A program made the position numbers and the translations under genes. This document shows, in pieces, positions 17,159 through 27,941 of a stretch of 64,000 nucleotides of DNA. This DNA comes from Myxococcales bacterium (lineage in GTDB: Bacteria; Myxococcota_A; Polyangia; Polyangiales; Ga0077539). Numbering within the stretch: position 1 is the first letter of the stretch; the number at the start of each line of letters is the position of its first letter. Below the pieces are notes generated by a model. It saw only the letters and a list, made by a program, of their open reading frames with translations, was not told the DNA's origin and did no database searches. The DNA is taken from positions 558,001 to 622,000 of the forward strand of contig JAEUKI010000052.1 in assembly GCA_016793325.1 (NCBI GenBank), read 5' to 3'.

Positions 17159-18847
17159 ATGAGCGATCGAGAGCACGGCAAGAGCGATGACGGCGAGTTC
17201 GAGGCGGCGCTCGAACAGTGGCAGACCAAGCAGCTCGCGCCGCTCGAGAAGCAGAGCGCCCCGCGAAAGCGCGCGGGGCTCCTCGCGGGCGGAGCGGACA
17301 CGCAGACGCTGTACACGTCCAAGGACGTGGCGGCGATCGACCGCGTGAAGGACGTGGGATTTCCCGGGCAAGCGCCGTTCGTGCGCGGCGTGCAGGCGAA
17401 CATGTTTCGCGGTCGCCTGTGGACGATGCGGCAGTACGCGGGGTTCGGCACGGCGAAGGCCTCGAACGAGCGCTACCGAATGCTGCTCGCGAAGGGGCAG
17501 ACGGGGCTGTCGGTCGCCTTCGATTTGCCCACGCAAATGGGCCGAGACAGCGACCATCCCATGTCGCTCGGCGAGGTCGGGAAGGTGGGCGTCGCCATCG
17601 ACTCGATCGACGATATGGAGATCCTGCTCGACGGGATTCCGCTCGATCAGGTCTCGACGTCGATGACCATCAATTCAACGGCGGGCATCCTCCTGGCGCT
17701 CTACGTGGCGGTCGCGAAGCGTCGTGGGATCGGCGCGGACAAGCTGCGCGGGACGATCCAGAACGACCTGTTGAAGGAGTACATCGCGCGCGGGACGTAC
17801 ATCTTTCCCCCGAAGGCGTCGCTGGATTTGACGGGCGACATCTTTCGCTGGGCCAACGAAGCGGTCCCGAAGTGGAACGTGATTTCAGTCTCGGGCTACC
17901 ACATGCGCGAGGCGGGCTGCGACGCGATCCAAGAAGTGGCGTTCACGCTCGCCAACGGCGTCGAGTACGTCGAGACCGCGCTTCGCGCGGGGCTCAAAGC
18001 CGAGGCGTTCGCGTCGCAATTGAGCTTCTTCTTCAACGTGCACAACCACCTCCTCGAAGAGGTCGCGAAGTTTCGCGCCGCGCGTCGCTTGTGGTCCGAG
18101 CTCATGCACGACCGCTTCGGGGTGACGAGCGATCGCGCGCGCGCGCTGAAATTTCACTGCCAGACCGCGGGCGCGACGCTCACGGCGCAGCAGCCGCTCA
18201 ACAACGTCGTGCGCGTCACGATTCAAGCGCTCGCCGCGGTGCTCGGGGGCTGCCAGTCCCTGCACACCAACAGCTTCGACGAGGCGCTCGGCCTGCCGAC
18301 GGAGCAGTCCGCGACGATCGCGCTGAGGACACAACAAATCATCGGCGCCGAGTCGGGCGTTGCCGACACGGTCGATCCGTTCGGCGGGAGCTACGCGATC
18401 GAAGCGCTCACGCAGCGCATCTACGACGGGGCGCGCAAGTACCTCGAGCAAGTGCGCGAGATGGGCGGAATGGTCCCTGCGATCGAGCGCGGTTTCGTTC
18501 AGCGCGAGATTCAGGATTCGAGCTACCGGTATCAGCTCGAGATCGAAGACGGGCGTCGGCCGATCGTGGGGCTCAACGTCCACAAGGGCGAAGATCAACC
18601 CGTTCCGGTCATGAAGATCGACCCAGCGCTCGAGCGCGAGCAGGTGGCCAGGGTGCAGGCGTGTAGGGCCAGCCGCGACAGCGAGCGCGCTTCGTCGGCG
18701 ATCGCCGAGGTCGAGCGTCGCGCACGGCAAGGCGAGTCGGTCATGCCGGCGGTCGTCACGGCCGTCGAGGCGCGCTGCACGGTCGGCGAGATCTCCGACG
18801 CCCTTCGCAGGGTGTACGGCGAGCACGTCGAGATTCGAACGGTGTGA
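17159..18847 (+). CDS. Methylmalonyl-CoA mutase large subunit, no B12 domain
   Basis: A 562-residue protein covering the TIM-barrel part of the mutase. TMRQYAGFGTA supplies the active-site Tyr and ARGTYIFPP the Arg that bind the methylmalonyl carboxylate in characterised enzymes. Isobutyryl-type mutases differ at both positions, so methylmalonyl-CoA is the likely substrate. Other family blocks are GLSVAFDLPTQMGRD, TSMTINSTAGILLALY and ADTVDPFGGSY. The C-terminal cobalamin-binding domain (DxHxxG) is missing, so a separate small B12 subunit is needed, as in archaeal-type two-subunit mutases. It is not in this window. ATG 17159 is chosen because AAGG lies upstream and the sequence before it is not conserved-looking. 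The enzyme interconverts succinyl-CoA and (R)-methylmalonyl-CoA. Confidence 0.88.
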   Translation: MSDREHGKSDDGEFEAALEQWQTKQLAPLEKQSAPRKRAGLLAGGADTQTLYTSKDVAAIDRVKDVGFPGQAPFVRGVQANMFRGRLWTMRQYAGFGTAKASNERYRMLLAKGQTGLSVAFDLPTQMGRDSDHPMSLGEVGKVGVAIDSIDDMEILLDGIPLDQVSTSMTINSTAGILLALYVAVAKRRGIGADKLRGTIQNDLLKEYIARGTYIFPPKASLDLTGDIFRWANEAVPKWNVISVSGYHMREAGCDAIQEVAFTLANGVEYVETALRAGLKAEAFASQLSFFFNVHNHLLEEVAKFRAARRLWSELMHDRFGVTSDRARALKFHCQTAGATLTAQQPLNNVVRVTIQALAAVLGGCQSLHTNSFDEALGLPTEQSATIALRTQQIIGAESGVADTVDPFGGSYAIEALTQRIYDGARKYLEQVREMGGMVPAIERGFVQREIQDSSYRYQLEIEDGRRPIVGLNVHKGEDQPVPVMKIDPALEREQVARVQACRASRDSERASSAIAEVERRARQGESVMPAVVTAVEARCTVGEISDALRRVYGEHVEIRTV

Positions 18848-19020
18848 GCGCGCGCTGCGCAAATCGCTGGGAAAGAGCCCTTGGCCGAACGAAATGACCC
18901 AACGCTCCGCCGCGGGCGGGGCGCTCGGGAGGTGTCGGTCCGTCGGGCGGCTTCTGTGAACCGGCGACCTCGGGCGAGGTCCGCGGAGCGTTGAATGGTG
19001 CTCGCGATGTTTCTGCTTTC

Positions 19021-19050
19021 TTGACACTCGCGCTCGTACGCTCGTACAAA
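19021..19050 (+). promoter_or_regulatory. Sigma-70-like promoter before response regulator
   Basis: A perfect TTGACA, 18-bp spacer and TACAAA in the 286-bp gap upstream of the response regulator. It predicts a start near 19057 and a leader of about 77 nt. The spacer contains two adjacent copies of gctcgtac (19032-19047), which could be part of an activator or repressor site. The rest of the gap (18848-19020) shows nothing I recognise. Confidence 0.55.
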
Positions 19051-19133
19051 GCGAAAAACATGCGGCAAAACCGTTGTGGGGAAGGTGTTCGGATCCCGAC
19101 GGTTCGATGCTCGCGCGGACGGAGGCTGAGCCC

Positions 19134-20126
19134 GTGACCAAGACCCTGCTCGTGGTCGATGACAGCGCCACGATGCGCAAGGTGTTCGAACTGACGCTCC
19201 TCGGAGAGGAAGTCACCCTCGTCACCCACGATGGAAGCGACTCGCTTCTTGCGCGCGCGCGGGACGTTCGTCCCTCGGCGGCGATCGTCGACGTGAATCT
19301 CGGATCGACCACGGGCTACGACGTTTGTCGTGCGCTCAAGTCGGACGCGGTCGTCGGACGCATTCCGGTGCTCTTGCTCTTCAGCGAGCAAAACCCGGTC
19401 GACGAGGCCAAGCTCAAGGACTGCGGCGCCGAGGGCTCGCTCTCGAAGCCCTTCGAGACGCAGGCGCTCATCGATCGCGTGAAGCAATTGCTCTCGACGA
19501 GCCAATCGCAGCTCGCCGCGGTGCAAGCGCCAGCGCCGAAGCCCACGGCCACGATCGGGACCGCGGTGATCGCGCCCTCGCCGCCCGCTGCGCCCGTCGT
19601 CGCGCCCGGAGGGGTCGTCCCGCCGAGCGCGCCGTCGTCCGTGGCGAAGCCCGCGGGTGTCGGCGTTCCTGCGGCGAATCCCACGCCGGGCGCCGCGAGG
19701 CCCAAGGCGACGCAGATGTTCGCGCCGAACGTCGTGCCCCCAGCGGCCTCGCCGCCCTCGCCGCCCTCGCCGCCTTCCGTGGTCGCGCCGCCTTCGCCGC
19801 CCGCGGCCCCTGCGCCGCCTGCGGTCGTTGCGCCCTCGCCCGTCGCAGCGCCGAAGCCCGCCGTGGTCGCGCCGCCCTCGGCAGTGGTTCCTCCGAAGAC
19901 CGCTGCGCCCGCGCCGAGCGTCGCTGCTGAGGCTCCTGCTGCGCCAGCGGTTCGATTGCCCGCGGACCTCGAAGCGAAGGTCGCCGCGCTCGGATTGACG
20001 CCCGTTCAGGTCGAGGCGGTCGCTGCCCTCACCCGCGAAGTCGTCGAGCGCGTCGTGTGGGAGGTCGTCCCGCAGCTCGCCGAGTCGATGATCCGCGAAG
20101 AGCTTCGCCGGCTCACCGCGAGCTGA
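19134..20126 (+). CDS. Response regulator with Pro/Ala linker and helical tail
   Basis: A 330-residue protein from a GTG at 19134, which has a strong GGAGG 8 nt upstream. The frame is open earlier but without a ribosome site. Residues 1-120 form a receiver with Asp9/Asp10, phospho-acceptor Asp53 (AAIVDVNLGS) and Lys105 (SLSKPF). About 150 residues of Pro/Ala/Val-rich linker follow, and a C-terminal amphipathic helix pair: ADLEAKVAALGLTPVQVEAV and VVWEVVPQLAESMIREEL. This tail is a pattern I associate with myxobacterial/deltaproteobacterial receiver proteins. The layout recalls RomR-type polarity regulators (receiver, Pro-rich linker, conserved tail), but homology to RomR is not shown. No DNA-binding domain is present, so output is by protein contact. 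Confidence 0.8.
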   Translation: MTKTLLVVDDSATMRKVFELTLLGEEVTLVTHDGSDSLLARARDVRPSAAIVDVNLGSTTGYDVCRALKSDAVVGRIPVLLLFSEQNPVDEAKLKDCGAEGSLSKPFETQALIDRVKQLLSTSQSQLAAVQAPAPKPTATIGTAVIAPSPPAAPVVAPGGVVPPSAPSSVAKPAGVGVPAANPTPGAARPKATQMFAPNVVPPAASPPSPPSPPSVVAPPSPPAAPAPPAVVAPSPVAAPKPAVVAPPSAVVPPKTAAPAPSVAAEAPAAPAVRLPADLEAKVAALGLTPVQVEAVAALTREVVERVVWEVVPQLAESMIREELRRLTAS

Positions 20127-20214
20127 TTCGCGCACGGTTCTCGCGGGGGATCGCGAAAGCTCTCGACGTTCGACGGTTGTGTCGCGCGCGCGGCGGGGTT
20201 ATGGCGCTTTCGTC

Positions 20215-23037
<2,823 letters not shown>

Positions 23038-23115
23038 GCTGCGTCGCGATCGACCACGAGTTGCCGACGAGTGGGGAGAGAGTCGGCCTCTCGTCGCGTA
23101 CAATCTCGGAACGCC

Positions 23116-23673
23116 ATGGTTTCGATCCGATCGCTGATGGGTACGTTTGGGGTGTGCGCCGCGCTCGCAGGCTGCGAACCCTCGTTGATGGGCGGCGATT
23201 GGAACAGCAACGGACGAACCGGGCAGGCGGGCGCTCAGGCCAACAGCAGCGGAAACAGCTCGTGGAACTCGCCCCGGTGGGCCGCGAACAACCCGCAGCC
23301 GCAGACCCCGCCGCAAAACCCACAGCCCAACGCCAACGCCTCGACGGGCGCGCAGGGCAACGTCCAACAGGGCCCCGCGCCCTGGTCGGCCAACGGGCAG
23401 AACACGCAGCCGTCGCAGAACGGGCAGGTCGCAAACGCGACCGTCAGTGGGCAGCCACCGGTCACGCCGCAGCCCGTGAGTGTCAATGGACCACAGGCTC
23501 CAGTATGTGAAGACACGCAGCCGCGCGCGTTGGCGATGCCCGGCGAGAGCTGTGCGCGGCCGTGTCGCGCGGCGTGGCAGCGATGCTTCGACGGGTGCAA
23601 CGCGGGGCAAGACCGCGCGTGCGTCGCGCAGTGCGACGACACGTTTCGCGAGTGCATGCGCGGCTGCTACTGA
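23116..23673 (+). CDS. Lipoprotein with duplicated C-x3-C-x6-C-x3-C domain
   Basis: A 185-residue lipoprotein from ATG 23116 with lipobox AALAGC. A low-complexity linker of about 110 residues rich in Asn, Gln, Pro, Gly and Ser follows. The C-terminal ~55 residues hold nine cysteines. After the first, the other eight form two identical units C-x3-C-x6-C-x3-C separated by seven residues (SCARPCRAAWQRC ... RACVAQCDDTFREC). That spacing suggests two disulfide-stapled helical hairpins, as in twin-Cx3C proteins. Function is unknown. A surface-exposed, disulfide-stabilised head on a flexible stalk is the inference. Confidence 0.75.
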   Translation: MVSIRSLMGTFGVCAALAGCEPSLMGGDWNSNGRTGQAGAQANSSGNSSWNSPRWAANNPQPQTPPQNPQPNANASTGAQGNVQQGPAPWSANGQNTQPSQNGQVANATVSGQPPVTPQPVSVNGPQAPVCEDTQPRALAMPGESCARPCRAAWQRCFDGCNAGQDRACVAQCDDTFRECMRGCY

Positions 23674-23704
23674 GCTGCGTCGTCCCCCTGCACCACCGTG
23701 GTGA

Positions 23705-25558
23705 TCAACCGCGGAGCGCGTCGAACAGGTCGAAGTCGATGTAGGGGATCGCGATGCGCGCGTGGCGAACGCCCACGCTGTGCTCGTCCATCCATCGCGC
23801 GAGAAGCTGACCGTCGACGAGCGTGACGGGGAGCGCCTCGGGGGCCGACGCTTCTTCGCGGGCGCCGGACAAGACCGTTCCCGTCGTGACGATCCACGCA
23901 GCGCGCGCGTGGTTGAAGTGGTGCATCGATCCGCGCAGCTCGATCACGCGCTCGCGGCCGATCTCGCCGCCGCGCTTGAGGAGCACTGCGGCGGGGATCT
24001 CTTCGCCGGCGACGCGCGCCGTTCCCGTGACGAACAGCTCGCCCTGGTTCGCGCCAGCGCGACGGAGGGAGCGGAGGTTGGTGACGCCCACGCGCTCGAG
24101 CGTGAGCGCGAGGAGCTCGACGAAGGCCGACTGCGGCAGCTCGTTGAGCTTTCGGACGAGCTGCCTTCGCGCCGCGTCGCGCATGCGCTCGAGCGCCACG
24201 AGCGCGTCGTCTTCGGCGCGCGCGAGCTCACCGCCGAGGGACCACTCGACGAGCGAGACCCGCGATCCCTGGACGCGCAGCCGCGCGCGTTCACCGCGGC
24301 CCTCGCGGCGCGCGGTGTCAGCGCGAGCGGAGGCGGCGAGCGAAGCGGCGAGCACGTTTGCGTCGCCCGAGAGTCGTCCCGCGCGGATCGCGTCGTCGAC
24401 GAGCGCGCGAAACGGAACCGGGTTTCGATCGTCGCGCCGCTGGAGCAGCGAAATCACGAGGTCGGCTGCGTCGCGACCCGCTTCGACCGTGGTGTCTTCT
24501 GTGGGCGGTCGCTCGCCACGATCGCGGTCCCGATCGCGATCGCGATCACGATCACGGTCACCGCGCTCACCGCGCTCTCCGCGCTCTCCGCGCTCTCCGC
24601 GGTCGCTTCGTCGCTCGCCGCGATCGTTGCGCTCTCCGCGCGCGTCACGGTCTCCGCGGTCCGCGCGATCCGCGCTGCGATTGTCGCGGTCCGTTCGCTC
24701 GCCGCGATCGCTGCGTTCTCCGCGCGCGTCACGCTCTCCGCGGTCTGCGCGATCACCGCGCTCGGGCCGGCGCTCTCCGCGGTCTGCGCGCTCGCTTCGC
24801 TCTCGGCGTGGCTCGCGCGCCTCGGCTCCCTCGGCGGCCTCGGCGCCTTCGGGCGCTTCGTCGCCTTCGCCGCGCGGCGCGCGTTCGTCGCCCTCGCCTG
24901 CTTCGCCGGGCGCGCGCTCTGCGTCGTCACCCTCGCCCGCGTCCGCGCGGAGCTCCGGCTCGCTGTCGGACTCTTCGTCGCCGTCGACGAAGTCGCCCTC
25001 TGCGCCAGCTGCTCCCTCTGCGCCTCCCTCTGCGCGCTCGCTGCCACGGCGGCGACGACGGCGACGACGACGACCGCTTCGGCCTGCTTCGCCTGCGGCG
25101 GCATCGGCGGACGCGGCGGGTGCGGGCTTGGGCGGAGGCTCGGCGAGGACCGGAAGATCATCGTCGTCTTCTGCCGCGAAGATCGTCTGTGCGATGTTGA
25201 GTAGGTCTTCGCGTTCGCGCTCTTCGGCGCTGGGCGGAGGCATCTCTTCGCGCTCGACTTCTTCTTCGGCGCCTTCGGGAAGCACGGGCTCTTCGCTCTC
25301 TTCGACGTCGGCGGCCGCGGCGACCGCGGCTTCGCCCCAGACGCGAAGCGCGAAGACGCCAGGCTTCACGCGGACGATGGGGGCGTCGCCCTTGTCCTTC
25401 TTGATCATCGTGGTGAGCCGGGTCGACATGGTGATCTCCGGCGTCTTGCCCACGTGAGAGAGCAGGTTTTGCTCGATCGCGAGCTGGGTAATCTTCTTGA
25501 AGTGCAGGGGCTTGCCGACCTGGCGAAGCACGACTTCAGCGGCTTCGGTAAACGTCAT
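23705..25558 (-). CDS. HARE-HTH / Mrr-like restriction-endonuclease-fold protein
   Basis: A 617-residue multidomain protein. Residues 1-75 form a HARE-HTH winged helix (MTFTEAAEVVLRQVGKPLHF; LTTMIKKDKG; VKPGVFALR). An acidic/Pro segment follows, then a run of nine Arg and about 180 residues of Arg-Gly-Glu-Asp low complexity (RSDRGERGERGERGERGD). A second winged-helix-like block comes next (NPVPFRALVDDAIRAGRLSG). The C-terminal ~145 residues resemble the Mrr/type IV restriction nuclease fold: FVELLALTLERVG, VIELRGSMHHFNHARAAWIV, TTGTVLSGAREEA and LVDGQLLARWM. The expected catalytic D...QxK is altered: GANQGELFV stands where GDGGIDG is usual, and VLLKR where VQaKR is usual. HARE-HTH domains are known to partner with restriction-type domains. 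Nuclease activity is uncertain here. Confidence 0.75.
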   Translation of the reverse strand: MTFTEAAEVVLRQVGKPLHFKKITQLAIEQNLLSHVGKTPEITMSTRLTTMIKKDKGDAPIVRVKPGVFALRVWGEAAVAAAADVEESEEPVLPEGAEEEVEREEMPPPSAEEREREDLLNIAQTIFAAEDDDDLPVLAEPPPKPAPAASADAAAGEAGRSGRRRRRRRRRGSERAEGGAEGAAGAEGDFVDGDEESDSEPELRADAGEGDDAERAPGEAGEGDERAPRGEGDEAPEGAEAAEGAEAREPRRERSERADRGERRPERGDRADRGERDARGERSDRGERTDRDNRSADRADRGDRDARGERNDRGERRSDRGERGERGERGERGDRDRDRDRDRDRDRGERPPTEDTTVEAGRDAADLVISLLQRRDDRNPVPFRALVDDAIRAGRLSGDANVLAASLAASARADTARREGRGERARLRVQGSRVSLVEWSLGGELARAEDDALVALERMRDAARRQLVRKLNELPQSAFVELLALTLERVGVTNLRSLRRAGANQGELFVTGTARVAGEEIPAAVLLKRGGEIGRERVIELRGSMHHFNHARAAWIVTTGTVLSGAREEASAPEALPVTLVDGQLLARWMDEHSVGVRHARIAIPYIDFDLFDALRG

Positions 25559-25914
25559 GGATCAGTCGATGTCCTTTCGGGGGGTGCTCGACCGCAGCGG
25601 CGTTCGGGCTTCGGATCCCCTTCGAAGCCCCTTCGCGCGCACAGAATGGACGCGAAGGGCAGCGACGGCGGGGCGAGCGGACGAGGCCGCAGACGGAAGA
25701 GCGTGCTTGCTACAGAGGCCATGGCCCAGCGACGCGCGTGCGCGCCGAGGACGACAGGCGGGCGAACCGTACACGGCGGGGGTTCGACACAGCAAGGCAG
25801 CGTTGTCCCAGGGAACAACTGCGTCGATTCACGGGTTTGCTCGCGTGCCCCGTGCGCAGACGCTCGCCACGACCACAGCAACTGCGGTAATCCACTGGCG
25901 CATCCGAGAGATCC
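25559..25914. other. 356-bp divergent intergenic region
   Basis: Lies between the divergent HARE-HTH/Mrr-like gene and the hypothetical membrane protein gene and should contain both promoters. I see no good -35/-10 pair, RNA hairpin or conserved ORF. The short open frames in it have no protein-like composition. Confidence 0.4.
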
Positions 25915-26583
25915 ATGGCGAAGAGCGCGAAGAAGAAGCAGGCCGAGCGACGTGACGATGACGACGAGCGCGAGGAGTCCGAATCGTCGAGCGGGCCGCT
26001 CGCGCCGGACTCCCCGGAGGAGTTGGCGCGCGTTCGCAAGCGAAACACGGTGATCGCGTCGGTGTTCGTGGCGATCGCGTCGGCGTCGATCGGGTTCGTC
26101 GCGTGGCATCGGCCGCGCGATCCGGGGCGCGTGTGGTTCAAGTCCGTCGAAGAGCGGCACCAGCAGCGCATCGCGACGAAGCTCACCGCGTGCTTCGGCG
26201 GACCGAGCGCCGCGCAAATCCGCGCGAACATCCCCGAAATTCGCCGTGGAACGCTGCCGAACTCGATCAAGAACTGTCGAGGCGCGTCGCTCACCGAGAT
26301 GCTCGCGCTGCCCGTCGCGGTCGCGTCGGACTTGGGAACGCCGCCGGGCTACGCGGAGAACGGAAAGCGCCGCGCATGGGACGCGTACAGTCGTTTGCAG
26401 GTCTCGCTTCGCGCGTACGAGCGAGCGATGGCGGCGGTTCCCGAGGGGGGCGCGGCGGTTCCCGAAAACGCGCGGGACGCGCTCGCGAGCGCGCTCGATG
26501 ACGTGGCGTCCGACGCCGAGGCGACGAAGAACGCGGTCACAGACCTGCGCAACGTCGTCGAGGACAACGCGAGCTGGTACTGA
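25915..26583 (+). CDS. Hypothetical single-pass membrane protein
   Basis: 222 residues, not recognised. The first ~40 residues are very charged and low complexity (MAKSAKKKQAERRDDDDERE), followed by one membrane helix (NTVIASVFVAIASASIGFVA). A periplasmic-side domain of about 155 residues contains two cysteines (TACFGG; KNCRGA) and ends in helices (LASALDDVASDAEATKNAVT). The charged cytosolic N-terminus with one anchor resembles the TPR membrane protein at 8927-10114, but no TPR is visible. The downstream neighbour is convergent, so it is probably monocistronic. Confidence 0.7.
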   Translation: MAKSAKKKQAERRDDDDEREESESSSGPLAPDSPEELARVRKRNTVIASVFVAIASASIGFVAWHRPRDPGRVWFKSVEERHQQRIATKLTACFGGPSAAQIRANIPEIRRGTLPNSIKNCRGASLTEMLALPVAVASDLGTPPGYAENGKRRAWDAYSRLQVSLRAYERAMAAVPEGGAAVPENARDALASALDDVASDAEATKNAVTDLRNVVEDNASWY

Positions 26584-26598
26584 TCCGTCGCGAGCGGC

Positions 26599-27828
26599 TC
26601 AGCCCTTCGGCGGGAGCGCCCGGTCGAGCGCGTCGGACGTGATGGTCGTGAGCAGCGATTCGCGGTTCTTCGCGACGGTGCTGTCGAGCAGCGCGACCGC
26701 GTCGCCGCGATGATCGTAGAGCCGACGAAAGGGCCGCGATCGATCCTGCTTCGAGAGCAGCGCGTAGGTCACCCACGGGAACACCGCGGTCACATCCGCG
26801 TGGCAATACACAGAGCGCGCGACGCCTTCGGGAGAGACCTTGCCCCAGGTGTGGCCCTCGGACGCAGGGCAGGACGAGAGCGCTCCGTTGTCCACAGGGT
26901 CGACGCAGAACTGCACGTCGATGTCGAAGCCGTCCGTCTCGACCTCGAGGATCTGCGACAAGAGCGGCTCGCCCTGGAGCGTGTAGTTCTTCGGAACGCC
27001 GCCGCCGAGGATGAAGATCGCCATCTTCTTTCCGAGGCCGTGGAGGCAGTAGTTCTGCACGGCGCTCATCTCGTAGACGTCGTCGTTGACGTCGATCTCG
27101 AGCTTGAACGTCTCGGGGAACAGTCGCTTGAGCTTCACGATGTTCAAGAAGATCGAGCCGTCTTGCACCGCGCCGACGAAGATCGGAACGCCGCGCTTGT
27201 ACGCGGTCGCGAGCAGCGACGGTCGCTTGACGCCGAGCGCGTCTTCGATGCGCGCGATGTACATCCCGAGCAAATAGTGCAGCTCGGGCGTCGTCATTCG
27301 CTTCTGAAACTCGGGCTGCAACAAGATCGCGCTGAAGAGCTTGTCGGTCTCGAGCAGGGTCTCTTCCCAGAAGCCGAGGTCGTAGATCCGAATGATGCGC
27401 GCGAGCCGGAGCGCGAGGTCTCCCGCGTTTGGATCGATCTCGCGGATGCGGTGGCCGATGATTCTGTGTGCGTCGTGGTAGAGGTTGGCGCCCGTGGTCG
27501 TGATGCAGTCGATCAGCCCGCGCTCGATGAGCGGGATCAGGCAGCTCTGGTGCAAGCCCGCCGGCGTCATCGCGCCCGAAAACGTCAAGAACGTGGCGTA
27601 GTCCTGGTCGACGGCGCGCGCCATCAGGTCGAACGCCGTTCGCTCTTGTCGCCCGACGAACGCGGGAAACCGATCGCGAAAGATCTCCTCGGGCGACTCG
27701 CGTCCGGTGATCCCGACCGGCTCGACGTCGCGCGCGTGGTCGAAGTCGGTGCGCATCTCTTCGCTGCGCGCCTCGTCCTGGCTGTCGTCCTGGGTCTCGT
27801 TGGCTCCACTCTTTGGTCCGTCGGTCAT
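26599..27828 (-). CDS. Deoxyhypusine synthase-like polyamine enzyme
   Basis: A 409-residue member of the deoxyhypusine synthase family from ATG 27828 (MTDGPKSG). FLTFSGAMTPAGLH, CITTTGANLYHD, FILGGGVPKNY and the active-site segment HTWGKVSPEG with its conserved Lys are all present, together with HADVTAVFPW near the NAD site. In eukaryotes and archaea the enzyme modifies eIF5A. Bacteria lack eIF5A, and bacterial homologues are associated with homospermidine or related polyamine synthesis by NAD-dependent aminobutyl transfer (the SpeY group). That function is inferred from family knowledge. No other polyamine gene is nearby. The first ~45 residues are an acidic extension. Confidence 0.85.
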   Translation of the reverse strand: MTDGPKSGANETQDDSQDEARSEEMRTDFDHARDVEPVGITGRESPEEIFRDRFPAFVGRQERTAFDLMARAVDQDYATFLTFSGAMTPAGLHQSCLIPLIERGLIDCITTTGANLYHDAHRIIGHRIREIDPNAGDLALRLARIIRIYDLGFWEETLLETDKLFSAILLQPEFQKRMTTPELHYLLGMYIARIEDALGVKRPSLLATAYKRGVPIFVGAVQDGSIFLNIVKLKRLFPETFKLEIDVNDDVYEMSAVQNYCLHGLGKKMAIFILGGGVPKNYTLQGEPLLSQILEVETDGFDIDVQFCVDPVDNGALSSCPASEGHTWGKVSPEGVARSVYCHADVTAVFPWVTYALLSKQDRSRPFRRLYDHRGDAVALLDSTVAKNRESLLTTITSDALDRALPPKG

Positions 27829-27941
27829 TGCGCGATGTCCTCTACCAGAGTCCGCGAGGCCCTGTCGAAAGTGCCGTGAAGCTCGGCGCCTTCGGCCGCT
27901 GGCGTTCAATCGCGGTGCGGGATCGAGTAGCGTCGACCGAG

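Noticed and set aside
23686..23704. caccaccgtggtg hairpin between convergent genes as a terminator
   Set aside because: Only five clean base pairs and no T-run on either side.
24500..24800. CRISPR-like or satellite repeat
   Set aside because: The short repeats are the coding sequence of the RGE/DR linker. There are no regular spacers of CRISPR length.
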